From JACNKV01 sp964645915 (GTDB taxonomy: Bacteria > Fidelibacterota > Marinisomatia > Marinisomatales > JACNKV01), in NCBI GenBank assembly GCA_964645915.1, contig CAZYDH010000029.1:1-17024 (forward strand): a DNA stretch of 17,024 nucleotides, in the 5' to 3' direction. A program made the translations under genes and the position numbers. The notes under the pieces are model-generated. The model saw nothing but the letters and a program-made list of their open reading frames with translations. It was not told the DNA's origin and searched no databases. Below are positions 1-7,331 of this stretch, piece after piece. Position 1 is the stretch's first letter; the number at the start of each line of letters is the position of its first letter.

Positions 1-316
1 ATTTTTGTAGATGAAATTCAGGTACGACACGATATGGTATTTCAGCTTCAGTTAGATTAATGATATATGTGTCAGATCGTTCGAATGTTCTTATGTTTGT
101 GATTTGTTGATCTGTTAACCAGTTTAGAATATTTTTATTATTGGTTTTAATAGAATCAATCACACGAAGGGAGATTGTTGTATCTGAATCAGTAAAAAGA
201 GTATTAAATTCAATTTTATTAACATTTAATGAATAAACGCGATCTCCTATATATATTTCACTGTTTTCAGAGAAGGCAATTGAAAATGTAATTATTATTA
301 ATGTAAGATATTTCAT
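1..316 (-). CDS. Hypothetical exported protein, 3' end cut by window edge
   Basis: An open frame starts at an ATG read on the minus strand at 316-314 and runs off the left edge without a stop, giving about 105 residues. The first 16 residues (MKYLTLIIITFSIAFS) are a lysine followed by a hydrophobic run ending in A-F-S, a good signal peptide with cleavage before ENSE. The rest is polar, rich in Asn, Thr, Ile and Asp, with no motif I recognise. Its ATG overlaps the stop of a small upstream ORF (ATGA), and I see no strong ribosome binding site, so translational coupling is possible. It is likely an envelope or periplasmic protein; the function is unknown. The clean signal peptide and uninterrupted frame support a real gene. 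Confidence 0.6.
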   Translation of the reverse strand, partial: MKYLTLIIITFSIAFSENSEIYIGDRVYSLNVNKIEFNTLFTDSDTTISLRVIDSIKTNNKNILNWLTDQQITNIRTFERSDTYIINLTEAEIPYRVVPEFHLQK

Positions 317-468
317 AATTGAATTCGGTAATCATTTACTATAATAGAAAATTGGCTATACTTCTCTTGGTCTGCAGAATTACAGCTTTTTGGAATCCCT
401 TTTGTGGTTTTTGTTTCCACAAGATTCAGTTTCAATATGTCATTGTTAGTTGTCAGGTTATTTTTCAT
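313..468 (-). CDS. Small hypothetical ORF (51 aa) overlapping the exported protein gene
   Basis: The frame runs from ATG at 468-466 to TGA at 315-313 and overlaps the next start as ATGA. The product is 51 residues, polar, with one Cys, ending in FSIIVNDYRIQL. The frame stays open 13 codons upstream of this ATG and encodes a hydrophobic stretch (VEIFLNYLIWLQ), but no usable start codon is found there before an in-frame TAA. It could be a short real protein, or the C-terminal remnant of a longer gene whose 5' part has decayed. No Shine-Dalgarno sequence precedes the ATG. I do not recognise a family. Confidence 0.3.
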   Translation of the reverse strand: MKNNLTTNNDILKLNLVETKTTKGIPKSCNSADQEKYSQFSIIVNDYRIQL

Positions 469-712
469 CTGTAACCAAATAAGGTAATTTAAAAAGATTT
501 CAACGCCTTAAAAGTTGTAATCTCGGTATGTTACACAAAGCGTCTATTTATATGAGAAGGTCACAAACCTACACCTACACCTGTCAAAAAACGATTAGCT
601 AAAAAGCTTGAGAAAAACTAAGAATAAAAAGATAAGATTGTCCATACATTTTTATAGATAAAAAATAAATCTCCTATCAAAAACCTGTATTTCCGACGAG
701 AGATTTACCGAG
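469..712. other. Non-coding stretch between small ORF and tRNA-Lys
   Basis: No convincing gene is seen here on either strand. It holds the likely terminator of the tRNA cluster (about 656-707) and, on the minus strand, must hold the promoter for the two leftward reading frames if they are transcribed on their own. A TTGACA hexamer occurs on the minus strand near 600, but I could not pair it with a good -10 box at normal spacing. A short CCTACA tandem lies near 569-583. Confidence 0.4.
656..707 (-). terminator. Probable terminator after the tRNA cluster
   Basis: Read on the minus strand just after tRNA-Lys, an 8-bp inverted repeat (TAAATCTC, 707-700, with GAGATTTA, 673-666) is followed directly by a run of T residues. 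The loop is long (26 nt) and the stem AT-rich, so it is weaker than a classic intrinsic terminator, but position and T-tract fit the end of the tRNA transcript. Confidence 0.45.
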
Positions 713-785
713 TACGCCGGGAAGGATTCGAACCCTCGACCAAGTGATTAAGAGTCACCTGCTCTACCAACTGAGCTACCGGCGC
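713..785 (-). tRNA. tRNA-Lys(CTT)
   Basis: The reverse complement folds as a full cloverleaf. The acceptor stem is GCGCCGG with CCGGCGT (one G-U pair), positions 8-9 are TA, and the D arm is GCTC...GAGC. The anticodon loop CTCTTAA gives anticodon CTT, and the T arm carries GTTCGAATC. The discriminator base is A at 713. No CCA is encoded after it, so the 3' CCA must be added enzymatically. It is the last gene of a three-tRNA cluster and lies just 19 nt beyond the T-tract of a terminator-like hairpin. CTT reads AAG codons only; a TTT isoacceptor must be elsewhere. Confidence 0.95.
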
Positions 786-804
786 AATAAAAAAGCTCTA
801 TTCA

Positions 805-845
805 AAAAAATCCTATTTCGAAAAGATTCTTCAATAGGATTTTTT
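805..845. terminator. Bidirectional terminator-like hairpin between tRNA-Pro and tRNA-Lys
   Basis: A perfect 13-bp inverted repeat (805-817 with 833-845) encloses a 15-nt loop. The core is TCCTATT/AATAGGA, flanked by an A-tract on one side and a T-tract on the other, so it resembles an intrinsic terminator read in either direction. Only two of the 13 pairs are G-C, so strength is uncertain. In the minus-strand tRNA transcript it sits after tRNA-Pro and before tRNA-Lys, where it could act as a partial terminator or a processing hairpin. Confidence 0.5.
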
Positions 846-848
846 ATG

Positions 849-923
849 TCGGGGTGGAGGGATTCGAACCCCCGACCCCCTGCTCCCAAAGCAGGTGCGC
901 TAACCGGACTGCGCTACACCCCG
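849..923 (-). tRNA. tRNA-Pro(TGG)
   Basis: The reverse complement gives a cloverleaf with acceptor stem CGGGGTG/CACCCCG, D arm GCGC...GCGC and anticodon stem CCTGC/GCAGG. The loop TTTGGGA carries anticodon TGG, and the T arm GGGGGTTCGAATCCCTC is typical. The discriminator is A and no CCA is encoded. This anticodon can read all or most proline codons by wobble. It is the middle gene of the His-Pro-Lys cluster, 12 nt after tRNA-His, so the two are almost certainly cut from one precursor. Confidence 0.96.
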
Positions 924-935
924 AAAAGTTGGATG

Positions 936-1010
936 GGTGAGTGATGGGACTTGAACCCACGACCTCCTGGGCCACAACCAGGTGCTCTAACCTGCTGAGC
1001 TACACCCACC
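936..1010 (-). tRNA. tRNA-His(GTG)
   Basis: The reverse complement folds into a cloverleaf with acceptor stem GTGGGTG/CACTCAC. It has the extra 5' G (G-1, base 1010) opposite discriminator C73, the identity pair of bacterial tRNA-His. The anticodon stem is CCTGG/CCAGG and the loop TTGTGGC carries anticodon GTG. The T arm is GTGGGTTCAAGTCCCAT. No CCA is encoded. It is the first gene of the cluster and starts 86 nt after the gcvP stop on the same strand. I see no convincing terminator or promoter in that gap, so readthrough from gcvP is possible. Confidence 0.96.
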
Positions 1011-1096
1011 ATTTGTCAACAATCTGTAAATAATCAAATTGAAGCGGGCGAAATTAATGGTTTTCTTTTCGCAAAACAAGCATTCCTGAAGAAAGA

Positions 1097-3964
1097 TTAA
1101 TTTTCATATACTTCAATAGGGAGACAATGACAGACTAAATTACGATCGCCATAGGCATTGTCAATCCTTCCAACAGGTGGCCAATATTTAAATTTCTTCA
1201 GCCAAGTAGTAGGATATACAGCTTTTTCTCTCGAGTATGGATATGTCCAATTATTACCAGCAATTTCCAATGCAGTATGCGGTGCATTTTTTAGAACATT
1301 ATTTTTTGATTCAGCAATCCCGGATTCTACTTCTTTGATTTCTTGCTTGATCAAAATTAAAGCTTCACAAAAACGATCCATTTCGGACTTTGATTCACTT
1401 TCTGTCGGTTCGATCATTAGCGTCCCCGGGACAGGAAAGGAAATAGTCGGAGCATGGAATCCGTAATCCATCAATCGTTTTGCCACATCTTCTTCCGTGA
1501 TCCCGGTTAGTTTTTTTATGGTACGCAAATCCAAAATGAATTCATGGGCCACTCGCCCATTATCTCCTCGATAAAGTATGGGATAATGATCTTCCAATTG
1601 TTTAACCATATAGTTTGCATTAAGAATAGCAATTTGTGATGCTATTTTCAATCCATCTGCGTTCATAAGTGCAATATATGCCCATGAGATAGGGAGGATC
1701 CCCGGACTTCCGAATGGTGCAGCAGAGACAGCTGTAATTCCTTCTTCTCCACCGGTTTGTACCACAGGATGAGAAGGAAGGAATGGTGATAAATGTTTAG
1801 CAGCAACAATAGGTCCCATTCCAGGACCACCACCACCATGTGGAATGGCAAATGTTTTGTGAAGATTGATATGCATTACATCTGCACCAAATTCTCTCGG
1901 ACGACAAATTCCAACCATTGCATTCAGGTTTGCCCCATCCATATAAACCTGACCACCGTTAAGGTGAATGATCTCACAAATCTCTTTTATTGCAGACTCA
2001 AAAACACCATGAGTTGACGGATAGGTCACCATCAGTGCTGAAAGTTGATGGTTATGTTCTTCCGCTTTATCCTGCAGGTCTTTTACGTCAATATTTCCAT
2101 TATCATCACATTTTACTACAACAACATCCATTCCTGCCATCACAGCGCTGGCTGGATTTGTTCCGTGAGCCGATGCCGGAATTAAACAAATGTTTCGTTC
2201 CGTATCTCCCCGCGATTCATGATAAGCGCGAATGACCATCAACCCTGCATATTCACCTTGAGCACCGGAATTTGGTTGCATCGAAACTGCCGGGAAACCT
2301 GTGAGTTCTTTTAGCCAGTCACCCAATTCATTGATGACTTCTAAAGTGCCGATTACTTGATCGGTTGGCACGAATGGATGAGGATTGGTAAATGAATCCC
2401 AAGTAATCGGTAACATTTCCGTCGTTCCATTCAATTTCATTGTACAGGAACCTAGCGGAATCATGCTGGTATTTAGCGAAAGATCTTTGACTTCCAATCG
2501 ATGGATGTACCTAAGCATCTCCGTTTCTGAATGATATTGGTTAAAAACCGAATGGGTCAAATAATCCGAACTCCGTTTCATAATACCTTTGTATCCCCAA
2601 TGGATTTCACCATCGAACAAAACATCTTCAGACTCCGATTTATTTGAGAATAAAGCCAAAAGAATTTCCACATCTGAAAGAGTGGTGTTTTCATCAAGAC
2701 TGATCCCGATAGTTGCATTATTAAAATATCGTAAATTGATGTGTTCTTGCTCTACATTTTGTCGAAGATCATCAATTGTACAACCATCCCATTGAAAATG
2801 GATTGTGTCAAAGAACGCTTCATTGATAATGGGAACTCCGAGCGCTTCCAATCCTTTTGACAGAATATTTGTTAAATGATGGACCCTTTCAGCAATGGTT
2901 CTTAATCCGTTTGGCCCATGATAAACCGCATACATTCCTGCAAGGATAGCGAGGAGGACTTGAGAAGTACAGATATTGGAAGTGGCTCTTTCCCTTCGAA
3001 TATGTTGTTCTCTTGTTTGCAGGGACATGCGATAAGCTTCATTTCCGTGTCGGTCTTTAGAAACACCAATGATTCTCCCGGGGAGTTTTCTTAGAAATAA
3101 TTCAGTGGTTGCAAAATAAGCTGCATGAGGTCCACCGTATCCCATTGGAATTCCAAAACGTTGAGTGGATCCAACCGCAGCATCCGCACCGAATTCTCCC
3201 GGTGGAGTTAATAATGTCAAAGCCAGAATGTCTGCTGCAACGACTACAAAGACGTTATTTTCATGTGCGGTTTCACAGAAAGTTGAATAATCTTGGATAA
3301 GCCCTTTTGTATCGGGATATTGAACCAAAGCTCCAAATGTATTTTCAGACAGATCGTATGTTTCATGATTGCCTACCACAATTTGGATCCCTACCGGTTT
3401 TGCTCGTGTTATTAAGACATCAATGGTTTGTGGATGACAGCGTTCTGAAACAAAAAATATAGTTTTGTCACGTTTCTTTGTTTGACGAAAGAACATAAAC
3501 ATCGCTTCAGCAGCTGCGGTAGCTTCATCTAATAATGAGGCATTTGCAATAGGAAATCCTGTCAAATCAGAAACCATGGTTTGAAAATTCAGTAAGGCTT
3601 CTAAACGTCCCTGAGATATTTCGGCTTGGTAGGGTGTGTATTGAGTATACCAGCCGGGATTTTCAAGAATATTACGCTGAATAACAGAAGGGAGGTGCGT
3701 TTCATGGTATCCCATTCCAATAAATGAACGGAAGGGGATGTTCTTGGACATCTTGGATTTCAATTCCTGAAGTAATCCCGATTCACCAACAGGGGTATGA
3801 ATTGAAAAAGAATGATTACTTCGAATAGAGCCAGGAATGGTTTCATTCAATAACTGATCCAATGAATCCGCACAAACTTTGTCCATCATTTTCTGGATTT
3901 CATGCTCAGTGGATCCAAAATGACGACGTGGGAAATCATCTGTAAAATGTACGGTATGATCCAT
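1097..3964 (-). CDS. gcvP: Glycine dehydrogenase (decarboxylating), P protein
   Basis: This is the PLP-dependent P protein of the cytoplasmic glycine cleavage system. It decarboxylates glycine and passes the aminomethyl group to the lipoyl arm of GcvH. The 955-residue product matches the single-chain form (about 950-960 aa), in which the GcvPA- and GcvPB-like halves are fused. The N-terminal half begins with the family-typical FPRRHFGSTEHE. The C-terminal half contains NLHKTFAIPHGGGGPGMGP, in which Lys703 is the PLP-binding lysine. A Shine-Dalgarno AGGA (3974-3971) lies six bases before the ATG, which fixes the start. gcvT, gcvH and lpd are not in the window, so the system is encoded at more than one place. 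No glycine riboswitch is evident in the 233-nt leader region. The next genes on the same strand are tRNAs. Confidence 0.97.
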   Translation of the reverse strand: MDHTVHFTDDFPRRHFGSTEHEIQKMMDKVCADSLDQLLNETIPGSIRSNHSFSIHTPVGESGLLQELKSKMSKNIPFRSFIGMGYHETHLPSVIQRNILENPGWYTQYTPYQAEISQGRLEALLNFQTMVSDLTGFPIANASLLDEATAAAEAMFMFFRQTKKRDKTIFFVSERCHPQTIDVLITRAKPVGIQIVVGNHETYDLSENTFGALVQYPDTKGLIQDYSTFCETAHENNVFVVVAADILALTLLTPPGEFGADAAVGSTQRFGIPMGYGGPHAAYFATTELFLRKLPGRIIGVSKDRHGNEAYRMSLQTREQHIRRERATSNICTSQVLLAILAGMYAVYHGPNGLRTIAERVHHLTNILSKGLEALGVPIINEAFFDTIHFQWDGCTIDDLRQNVEQEHINLRYFNNATIGISLDENTTLSDVEILLALFSNKSESEDVLFDGEIHWGYKGIMKRSSDYLTHSVFNQYHSETEMLRYIHRLEVKDLSLNTSMIPLGSCTMKLNGTTEMLPITWDSFTNPHPFVPTDQVIGTLEVINELGDWLKELTGFPAVSMQPNSGAQGEYAGLMVIRAYHESRGDTERNICLIPASAHGTNPASAVMAGMDVVVVKCDDNGNIDVKDLQDKAEEHNHQLSALMVTYPSTHGVFESAIKEICEIIHLNGGQVYMDGANLNAMVGICRPREFGADVMHINLHKTFAIPHGGGGPGMGPIVAAKHLSPFLPSHPVVQTGGEEGITAVSAAPFGSPGILPISWAYIALMNADGLKIASQIAILNANYMVKQLEDHYPILYRGDNGRVAHEFILDLRTIKKLTGITEEDVAKRLMDYGFHAPTISFPVPGTLMIEPTESESKSEMDRFCEALILIKQEIKEVESGIAESKNNVLKNAPHTALEIAGNNWTYPYSREKAVYPTTWLKKFKYWPPVGRIDNAYGDRNLVCHCLPIEVYEN

Positions 3965-4197
3965 ATAAATTCCTATCGGTACGTTCCTCTATTTAAAGGA
4001 ACAATTTTTATTAAAAAAACGTTAGGTAAAATTAAAGGTAAACCCTGATAAGATGAACCAAAAATCGAATAAAATGAAAGAATCTGATAATCTCATTATT
4101 TGAATTAACCATAGAAACACATTAAAGATACACCATAAATTTCCGCGAATGAATTTGAATATAAAAATCATATTGGATTTTTATCTGGAGATATAAA
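3965..4197. promoter_or_regulatory. Divergent intergenic region between gcvP and the wbpA-like gene
   Basis: This 233-nt AT-rich spacer must hold the promoters of both divergent genes. Near gcvP, a 6-bp inverted repeat (GTTCCT 3983-3988, AGGAAC 3997-4002) would form a small hairpin in the gcvP leader just upstream of its ribosome binding site. Next to it, AGGTAAA occurs twice with a 12-bp period (4024-4030 and 4036-4042), which could be an operator. A TTGAAT at about 4102 has only a poor -10 partner. Nothing here can be named with confidence. Confidence 0.35.
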
Positions 4198-5511
4198 ATG
4201 TCAAAACAATTACAGACTAAATTAAAAGATCGTTCCGCTAAAATTGGTATTATTGGACTTGGTTATGTAGGATTACCATTAGCTGTCGAATTTGGGAAAG
4301 CCGGTTTTCATGTAACCGGTATCGATATTGATGAAAACCGGGTAGCAAAATTAAATGCCGGTAATAATTACATTTCTGATGTTGACGATCAAATATTTAA
4401 ACAGCTTGTTGACGATCAAAAGTTTTCAGCTACCACTTCATTTAGTGTCATTCAAGATTTAGATGCGATTTCAATTTGTGTTCCTACTCCACTTAATAAA
4501 CTTAAAGATCCTGATGTTTCCTATATAATTAGTGTAGTAAACGAATTAGAAAAATATCTCCATAAAGATTTATTGATTATCCTTGAAAGCACAACATATC
4601 CAGGAACAACACGCGAGCTTGTTGCTCCCAAATTGGAAGAAGCTGGTTATCCGATTGGTGAAAATTGTTATTTATGTTTCTCTCCAGAAAGGGTCGACCC
4701 AGGAAATCCGATATATCAAACCCACAATACACCTAAAGTTTTGGGAGGAATCACTGAAATATGTACGAATTTAGGTGTAGAACTTTATAAAACAATAGTC
4801 ACAGAAGTTGTTCCTGTTTCTTCACCTGAAGCAGCGGAATTAACCAAATTGTTGGAAAACACATTTAGATCAATCAATATTGGTCTTGCCAATGAAATGG
4901 CTATTATGTGTGAAAAACTTGGAGTGGATGTCTGGGAAGTAATCAATGCAGCCAGTACAAAACCATTCGGTTTTATGAAATTTACTCCGGGACCCGGTCT
5001 TGGGGGGCATTGCATCCCAATTGATCCACATTATTTATCCTGGAAAATGAAATCGTTAGATTATCGTGCACGATTTATTGAACTTGCGGGAGAGATCAAT
5101 ACATCCATGCCATTACATGTATTAGATTTAATCGGAAAAGGTTTAAATCGGTTTAAAAAAGCATTGAATGGAAGCCATGTCCTTTTGGTAGGAGTTGCGT
5201 ATAAAAAAGACATTGATGATGTGCGAGAATCTCCTGCATTGGATGTATTGAAACTACTTGAGAAAGAGGGAGCAACCGTTGATTATTATGATCCGTTCGT
5301 TCCGGTAATCAAATGGAATGGAACAAAAATACATAGTATCATCGATTTATCAGAAGACGTATTAAAAACCTATGATGCAGCGATCGTTCTTACAGACCAT
5401 TCAAATATTGATTTTGATCTGGTTCGTGATGCCTCTGCTCTTGTTGTGGATACACGAAATGTATATGGTTCTGATCGTAGTTCTCATATTCTGAGATTGG
5501 GTGTTGGTTAA
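4198..5511 (+). CDS. wbpA: UDP-N-acetylglucosamine 6-dehydrogenase family (WbpA-like)
   Basis: This is a nucleotide-sugar 6-dehydrogenase that oxidises C6 of a UDP-sugar to the uronic acid with two NAD+. The 437-residue length equals that of WbpA/TviB-type enzymes. A Rossmann motif GLGYVGLPLA is near residue 20, followed by ESTTYPGTT and CFSPERVDPGNP. The central helix with TKLLENTFRS holds Lys217, and GGHCIPIDPHYL carries the catalytic Cys272. The C-terminal NAD/UDP-binding domain has GVAYKKDIDDVRESPALD. GGAG lies seven bases before the ATG. The UDP-GlcNAc substrate is inferred from the motif flavour and from the WbpB- and WbpD-like genes nearby; UDP-GalNAc or UDP-ManNAc forms cannot be excluded. 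The lhgO-like gene follows after 23 nt on the same strand. Confidence 0.9.
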   Translation: MSKQLQTKLKDRSAKIGIIGLGYVGLPLAVEFGKAGFHVTGIDIDENRVAKLNAGNNYISDVDDQIFKQLVDDQKFSATTSFSVIQDLDAISICVPTPLNKLKDPDVSYIISVVNELEKYLHKDLLIILESTTYPGTTRELVAPKLEEAGYPIGENCYLCFSPERVDPGNPIYQTHNTPKVLGGITEICTNLGVELYKTIVTEVVPVSSPEAAELTKLLENTFRSINIGLANEMAIMCEKLGVDVWEVINAASTKPFGFMKFTPGPGLGGHCIPIDPHYLSWKMKSLDYRARFIELAGEINTSMPLHVLDLIGKGLNRFKKALNGSHVLLVGVAYKKDIDDVRESPALDVLKLLEKEGATVDYYDPFVPVIKWNGTKIHSIIDLSEDVLKTYDAAIVLTDHSNIDFDLVRDASALVVDTRNVYGSDRSSHILRLGVG

Positions 5512-5534
5512 TCAATAAGAAGAGATAAAACCAA

Positions 5535-6749
5535 ATGGCGAAAGAATCACAATTTGATATCGCCATTGTCGGCGCAGGGATCGTTGGTTTATCAACTGCA
5601 GTAAAGCTGATTGAAAAACATCCTTCTCGTAACATTTGTCTTATAGAAAAAGAGCCGTCTGTTGCTATCCATCAAACCGGAAATAATAGTGGTGTAATCC
5701 ACTCCGGGATTTATTACAAACCGAACTCTTTAAAAGCAAAAAATTGCCGTGAAGGAGTGAAGGAGTTAATTTCCTTTTGTGAAAAATATGGAATTCCATA
5801 TACACTTTCCGGAAAACTCGTTGTCGCAGTGGATGAAACTGAACTTTCCAGATTAAAAGAATTATTTGAGAGAGGAATTGCCAACCAAGTTCCCGATCTA
5901 CGTCTGATCGACCAGGATGAAATGGCCGAGATCGAACCCAATGTTCATGGAATTCAAGCAATTCATTCGCCTTTAACAGGTGTAGTCGACTATAAAGCTG
6001 TAGCCAAGAAAATGCAAGAGGTCTTCGAATCGAAGGGCGGAAGAACTTATTTTGATCATAAGGTTCTTAAAATAGAAGAAAGACGGAAGCGATGCATTGT
6101 TCATACAGATGAGGGTGAGATACTTTCATCGATAATCATCAATTGTGCAGGATTATATTCGGATCGTATTGCAGAAACAGTTCAAAAAAATATAGGTGTA
6201 AAGATCGTTCCGTTTCGTGGTGAGTATTATACGTTAGGGGAAAAAGCATCAGAAAAAATAAGATCCTTGATCTATCCAGTTCCTGATCCAAAATTTCCTT
6301 TTTTGGGTGTGCATTTTACCCGAGGTATTTCCGGTGAAGTGGAAGCAGGGCCAAATGCCGTTCTCGCTTTTGCAAGAGAAGGTTATAAAAAAACGGATTT
6401 CAATTTAAAAGATTCTTTGGACAGTTTGACATATCCTGGATTTTGGAAATTAGTCCTGCATTATTGGAAAATGGGAGCAACAGAACAAATCCGATCACTG
6501 ATAAAACCCTTTTTTGTGAAAGCTCTTCAAAGAATGGTTCCATCAATACAAGAGCAAGATCTAAAATCCGGAGGAGCGGGTGTTCGAGCTCAAGCTTTGA
6601 AGTCTGATGGAAACTTGGTGGACGATTTTTATATAATTGAGACGCGCCAAACTATCCATGTTCTCAATGCTCCCTCTCCTGCTGCGACGGCATCCTTGGC
6701 TATAGGAAGACAAATAGCAGATCGTATTAATAATAGATTTTCTGTTTAG
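5535..6749 (+). CDS. lhgO: L-2-hydroxyglutarate oxidase/dehydrogenase (LhgO family)
   Basis: This is an FAD-dependent oxidoreductase of the DAO fold that converts L-2-hydroxyglutarate to 2-oxoglutarate, passing electrons to the quinone pool or O2. The 404-residue length is normal. The N-terminal dinucleotide motif GAGIVG is at residues 13-18. The family signature HQTGNNSGVIHSGIYY is at 46-61. A C-terminal FAD segment reads GGAGVRAQAL, followed by NAPSPAATASLAIG. An AGAG-type ribosome binding site precedes the ATG. It lies 23 nt after the wbpA-like gene, so the two are probably co-transcribed. Its stop is only five bases from the stop of the convergent wbpD-like gene. The placement suggests a role in recycling 2-hydroxyglutarate made by the WbpB-like enzyme (inference). 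A related FAD-dependent hydroxyacid oxidase is the alternative. Confidence 0.88.
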   Translation: MAKESQFDIAIVGAGIVGLSTAVKLIEKHPSRNICLIEKEPSVAIHQTGNNSGVIHSGIYYKPNSLKAKNCREGVKELISFCEKYGIPYTLSGKLVVAVDETELSRLKELFERGIANQVPDLRLIDQDEMAEIEPNVHGIQAIHSPLTGVVDYKAVAKKMQEVFESKGGRTYFDHKVLKIEERRKRCIVHTDEGEILSSIIINCAGLYSDRIAETVQKNIGVKIVPFRGEYYTLGEKASEKIRSLIYPVPDPKFPFLGVHFTRGISGEVEAGPNAVLAFAREGYKKTDFNLKDSLDSLTYPGFWKLVLHYWKMGATEQIRSLIKPFFVKALQRMVPSIQEQDLKSGGAGVRAQALKSDGNLVDDFYIIETRQTIHVLNAPSPAATASLAIGRQIADRINNRFSV

Positions 6750-6754
6750 TAAAC

Positions 6755-7327
6755 TTAAACCGGCGAAACAATTCCGTTTTTCAACCTGTACTTTTTACAT
6801 GCGCTTAAACCTTTTTGATCAAAGGTAAGTGAAAGACCTTTTTTATCTACCCATCCCACAATTTTCCCCGGATTTCCAAGGATTAAAGCATGGTCTGGGA
6901 CGTCTTTAGTAACGACACTTCCTGCGCCGATGAGTGCATACTCCCCGATTGTTGTTCCACAAACAATGGTTGCATTAGCCCCAATGGATGCACTTTTTTT
7001 CACTAAAGTTTTTGAATAAAATTCACTTCCGCGTTGGGGAAACTCACATCGTGGACGTAAAATATTTGTGAATACCATACTGGGTCCACAAAAAACATAA
7101 TCCTCAAGTTCAACGCCCTCATACACAGAAACATTATTTTGTATTTTAACAAAATGTCCAATTTTTACATTATTTGCGATATTAACATTTTGTCCTAATG
7201 TGCAATTCTCTCCGATTACCGCACCGGGTTGAACATGTGAGAAATGCCAGATTTTAGTTCCGTTACCGATGGAAACATTATCATCAACTACTGCGGTTGG
7301 ATGTACTTGAAATGGATTATTTGACAT
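6755..7327 (-). CDS. wbpD: WbpD-like UDP-sugar N-acetyltransferase (hexapeptide repeat)
   Basis: This is a left-handed beta-helix acyltransferase, 190 residues, close to WbpD/WlbB. These enzymes acetylate the 3-amino group of UDP-2-acetamido-3-amino uronic acid using acetyl-CoA. Hexapeptide repeats run through the protein (IGNGTKI, IGENCTLGQNVNI, IGHFVKIQNNVSVYEG, IGANATIVCGTTIGEYALIGAG). The conserved KIQNNVSVYEGV and VFCGPSMVFTN segments match the family closely, and the end reads GNPGKIVGWVDKKG. I take the ATG at 7327-7325, four bases after the wbpB stop. It has AGGA 11 bases upstream, and the product then begins MSNNPFQVHPTAVV, as in relatives. An upstream TTG at 7348 would add seven unlikely residues. 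It is translated in the same unit as wbpB. Confidence 0.92.
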   Translation of the reverse strand: MSNNPFQVHPTAVVDDNVSIGNGTKIWHFSHVQPGAVIGENCTLGQNVNIANNVKIGHFVKIQNNVSVYEGVELEDYVFCGPSMVFTNILRPRCEFPQRGSEFYSKTLVKKSASIGANATIVCGTTIGEYALIGAGSVVTKDVPDHALILGNPGKIVGWVDKKGLSLTFDQKGLSACKKYRLKNGIVSPV

Positions 7328-7331
7328 AAAA

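Noticed and set aside
552..620. Short plus-strand frames encoding basic peptides, including a KPTPTPVKKRLAKK-like stretch
   Set aside because: Each frame has a stop close upstream and no start with a ribosome binding site; composition bias of A-rich DNA explains the lysines.
1014..1019. TTGACA hexamer on the minus strand just before tRNA-His as a -35 box
   Set aside because: It ends only three to four bases before the tRNA, so the -10 box and start would fall inside the tRNA.
1048..1072. GCGAAA/TTTCGC inverted repeat after gcvP as a terminator
   Set aside because: The stem is six pairs with a 13-nt loop and no T-tract follows on the minus strand.
3965..4197. Glycine riboswitch upstream of gcvP
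   Set aside because: I looked on the minus strand for the conserved paired aptamer cores and saw none; the leader is AT-rich and lacks the needed G-rich segments.
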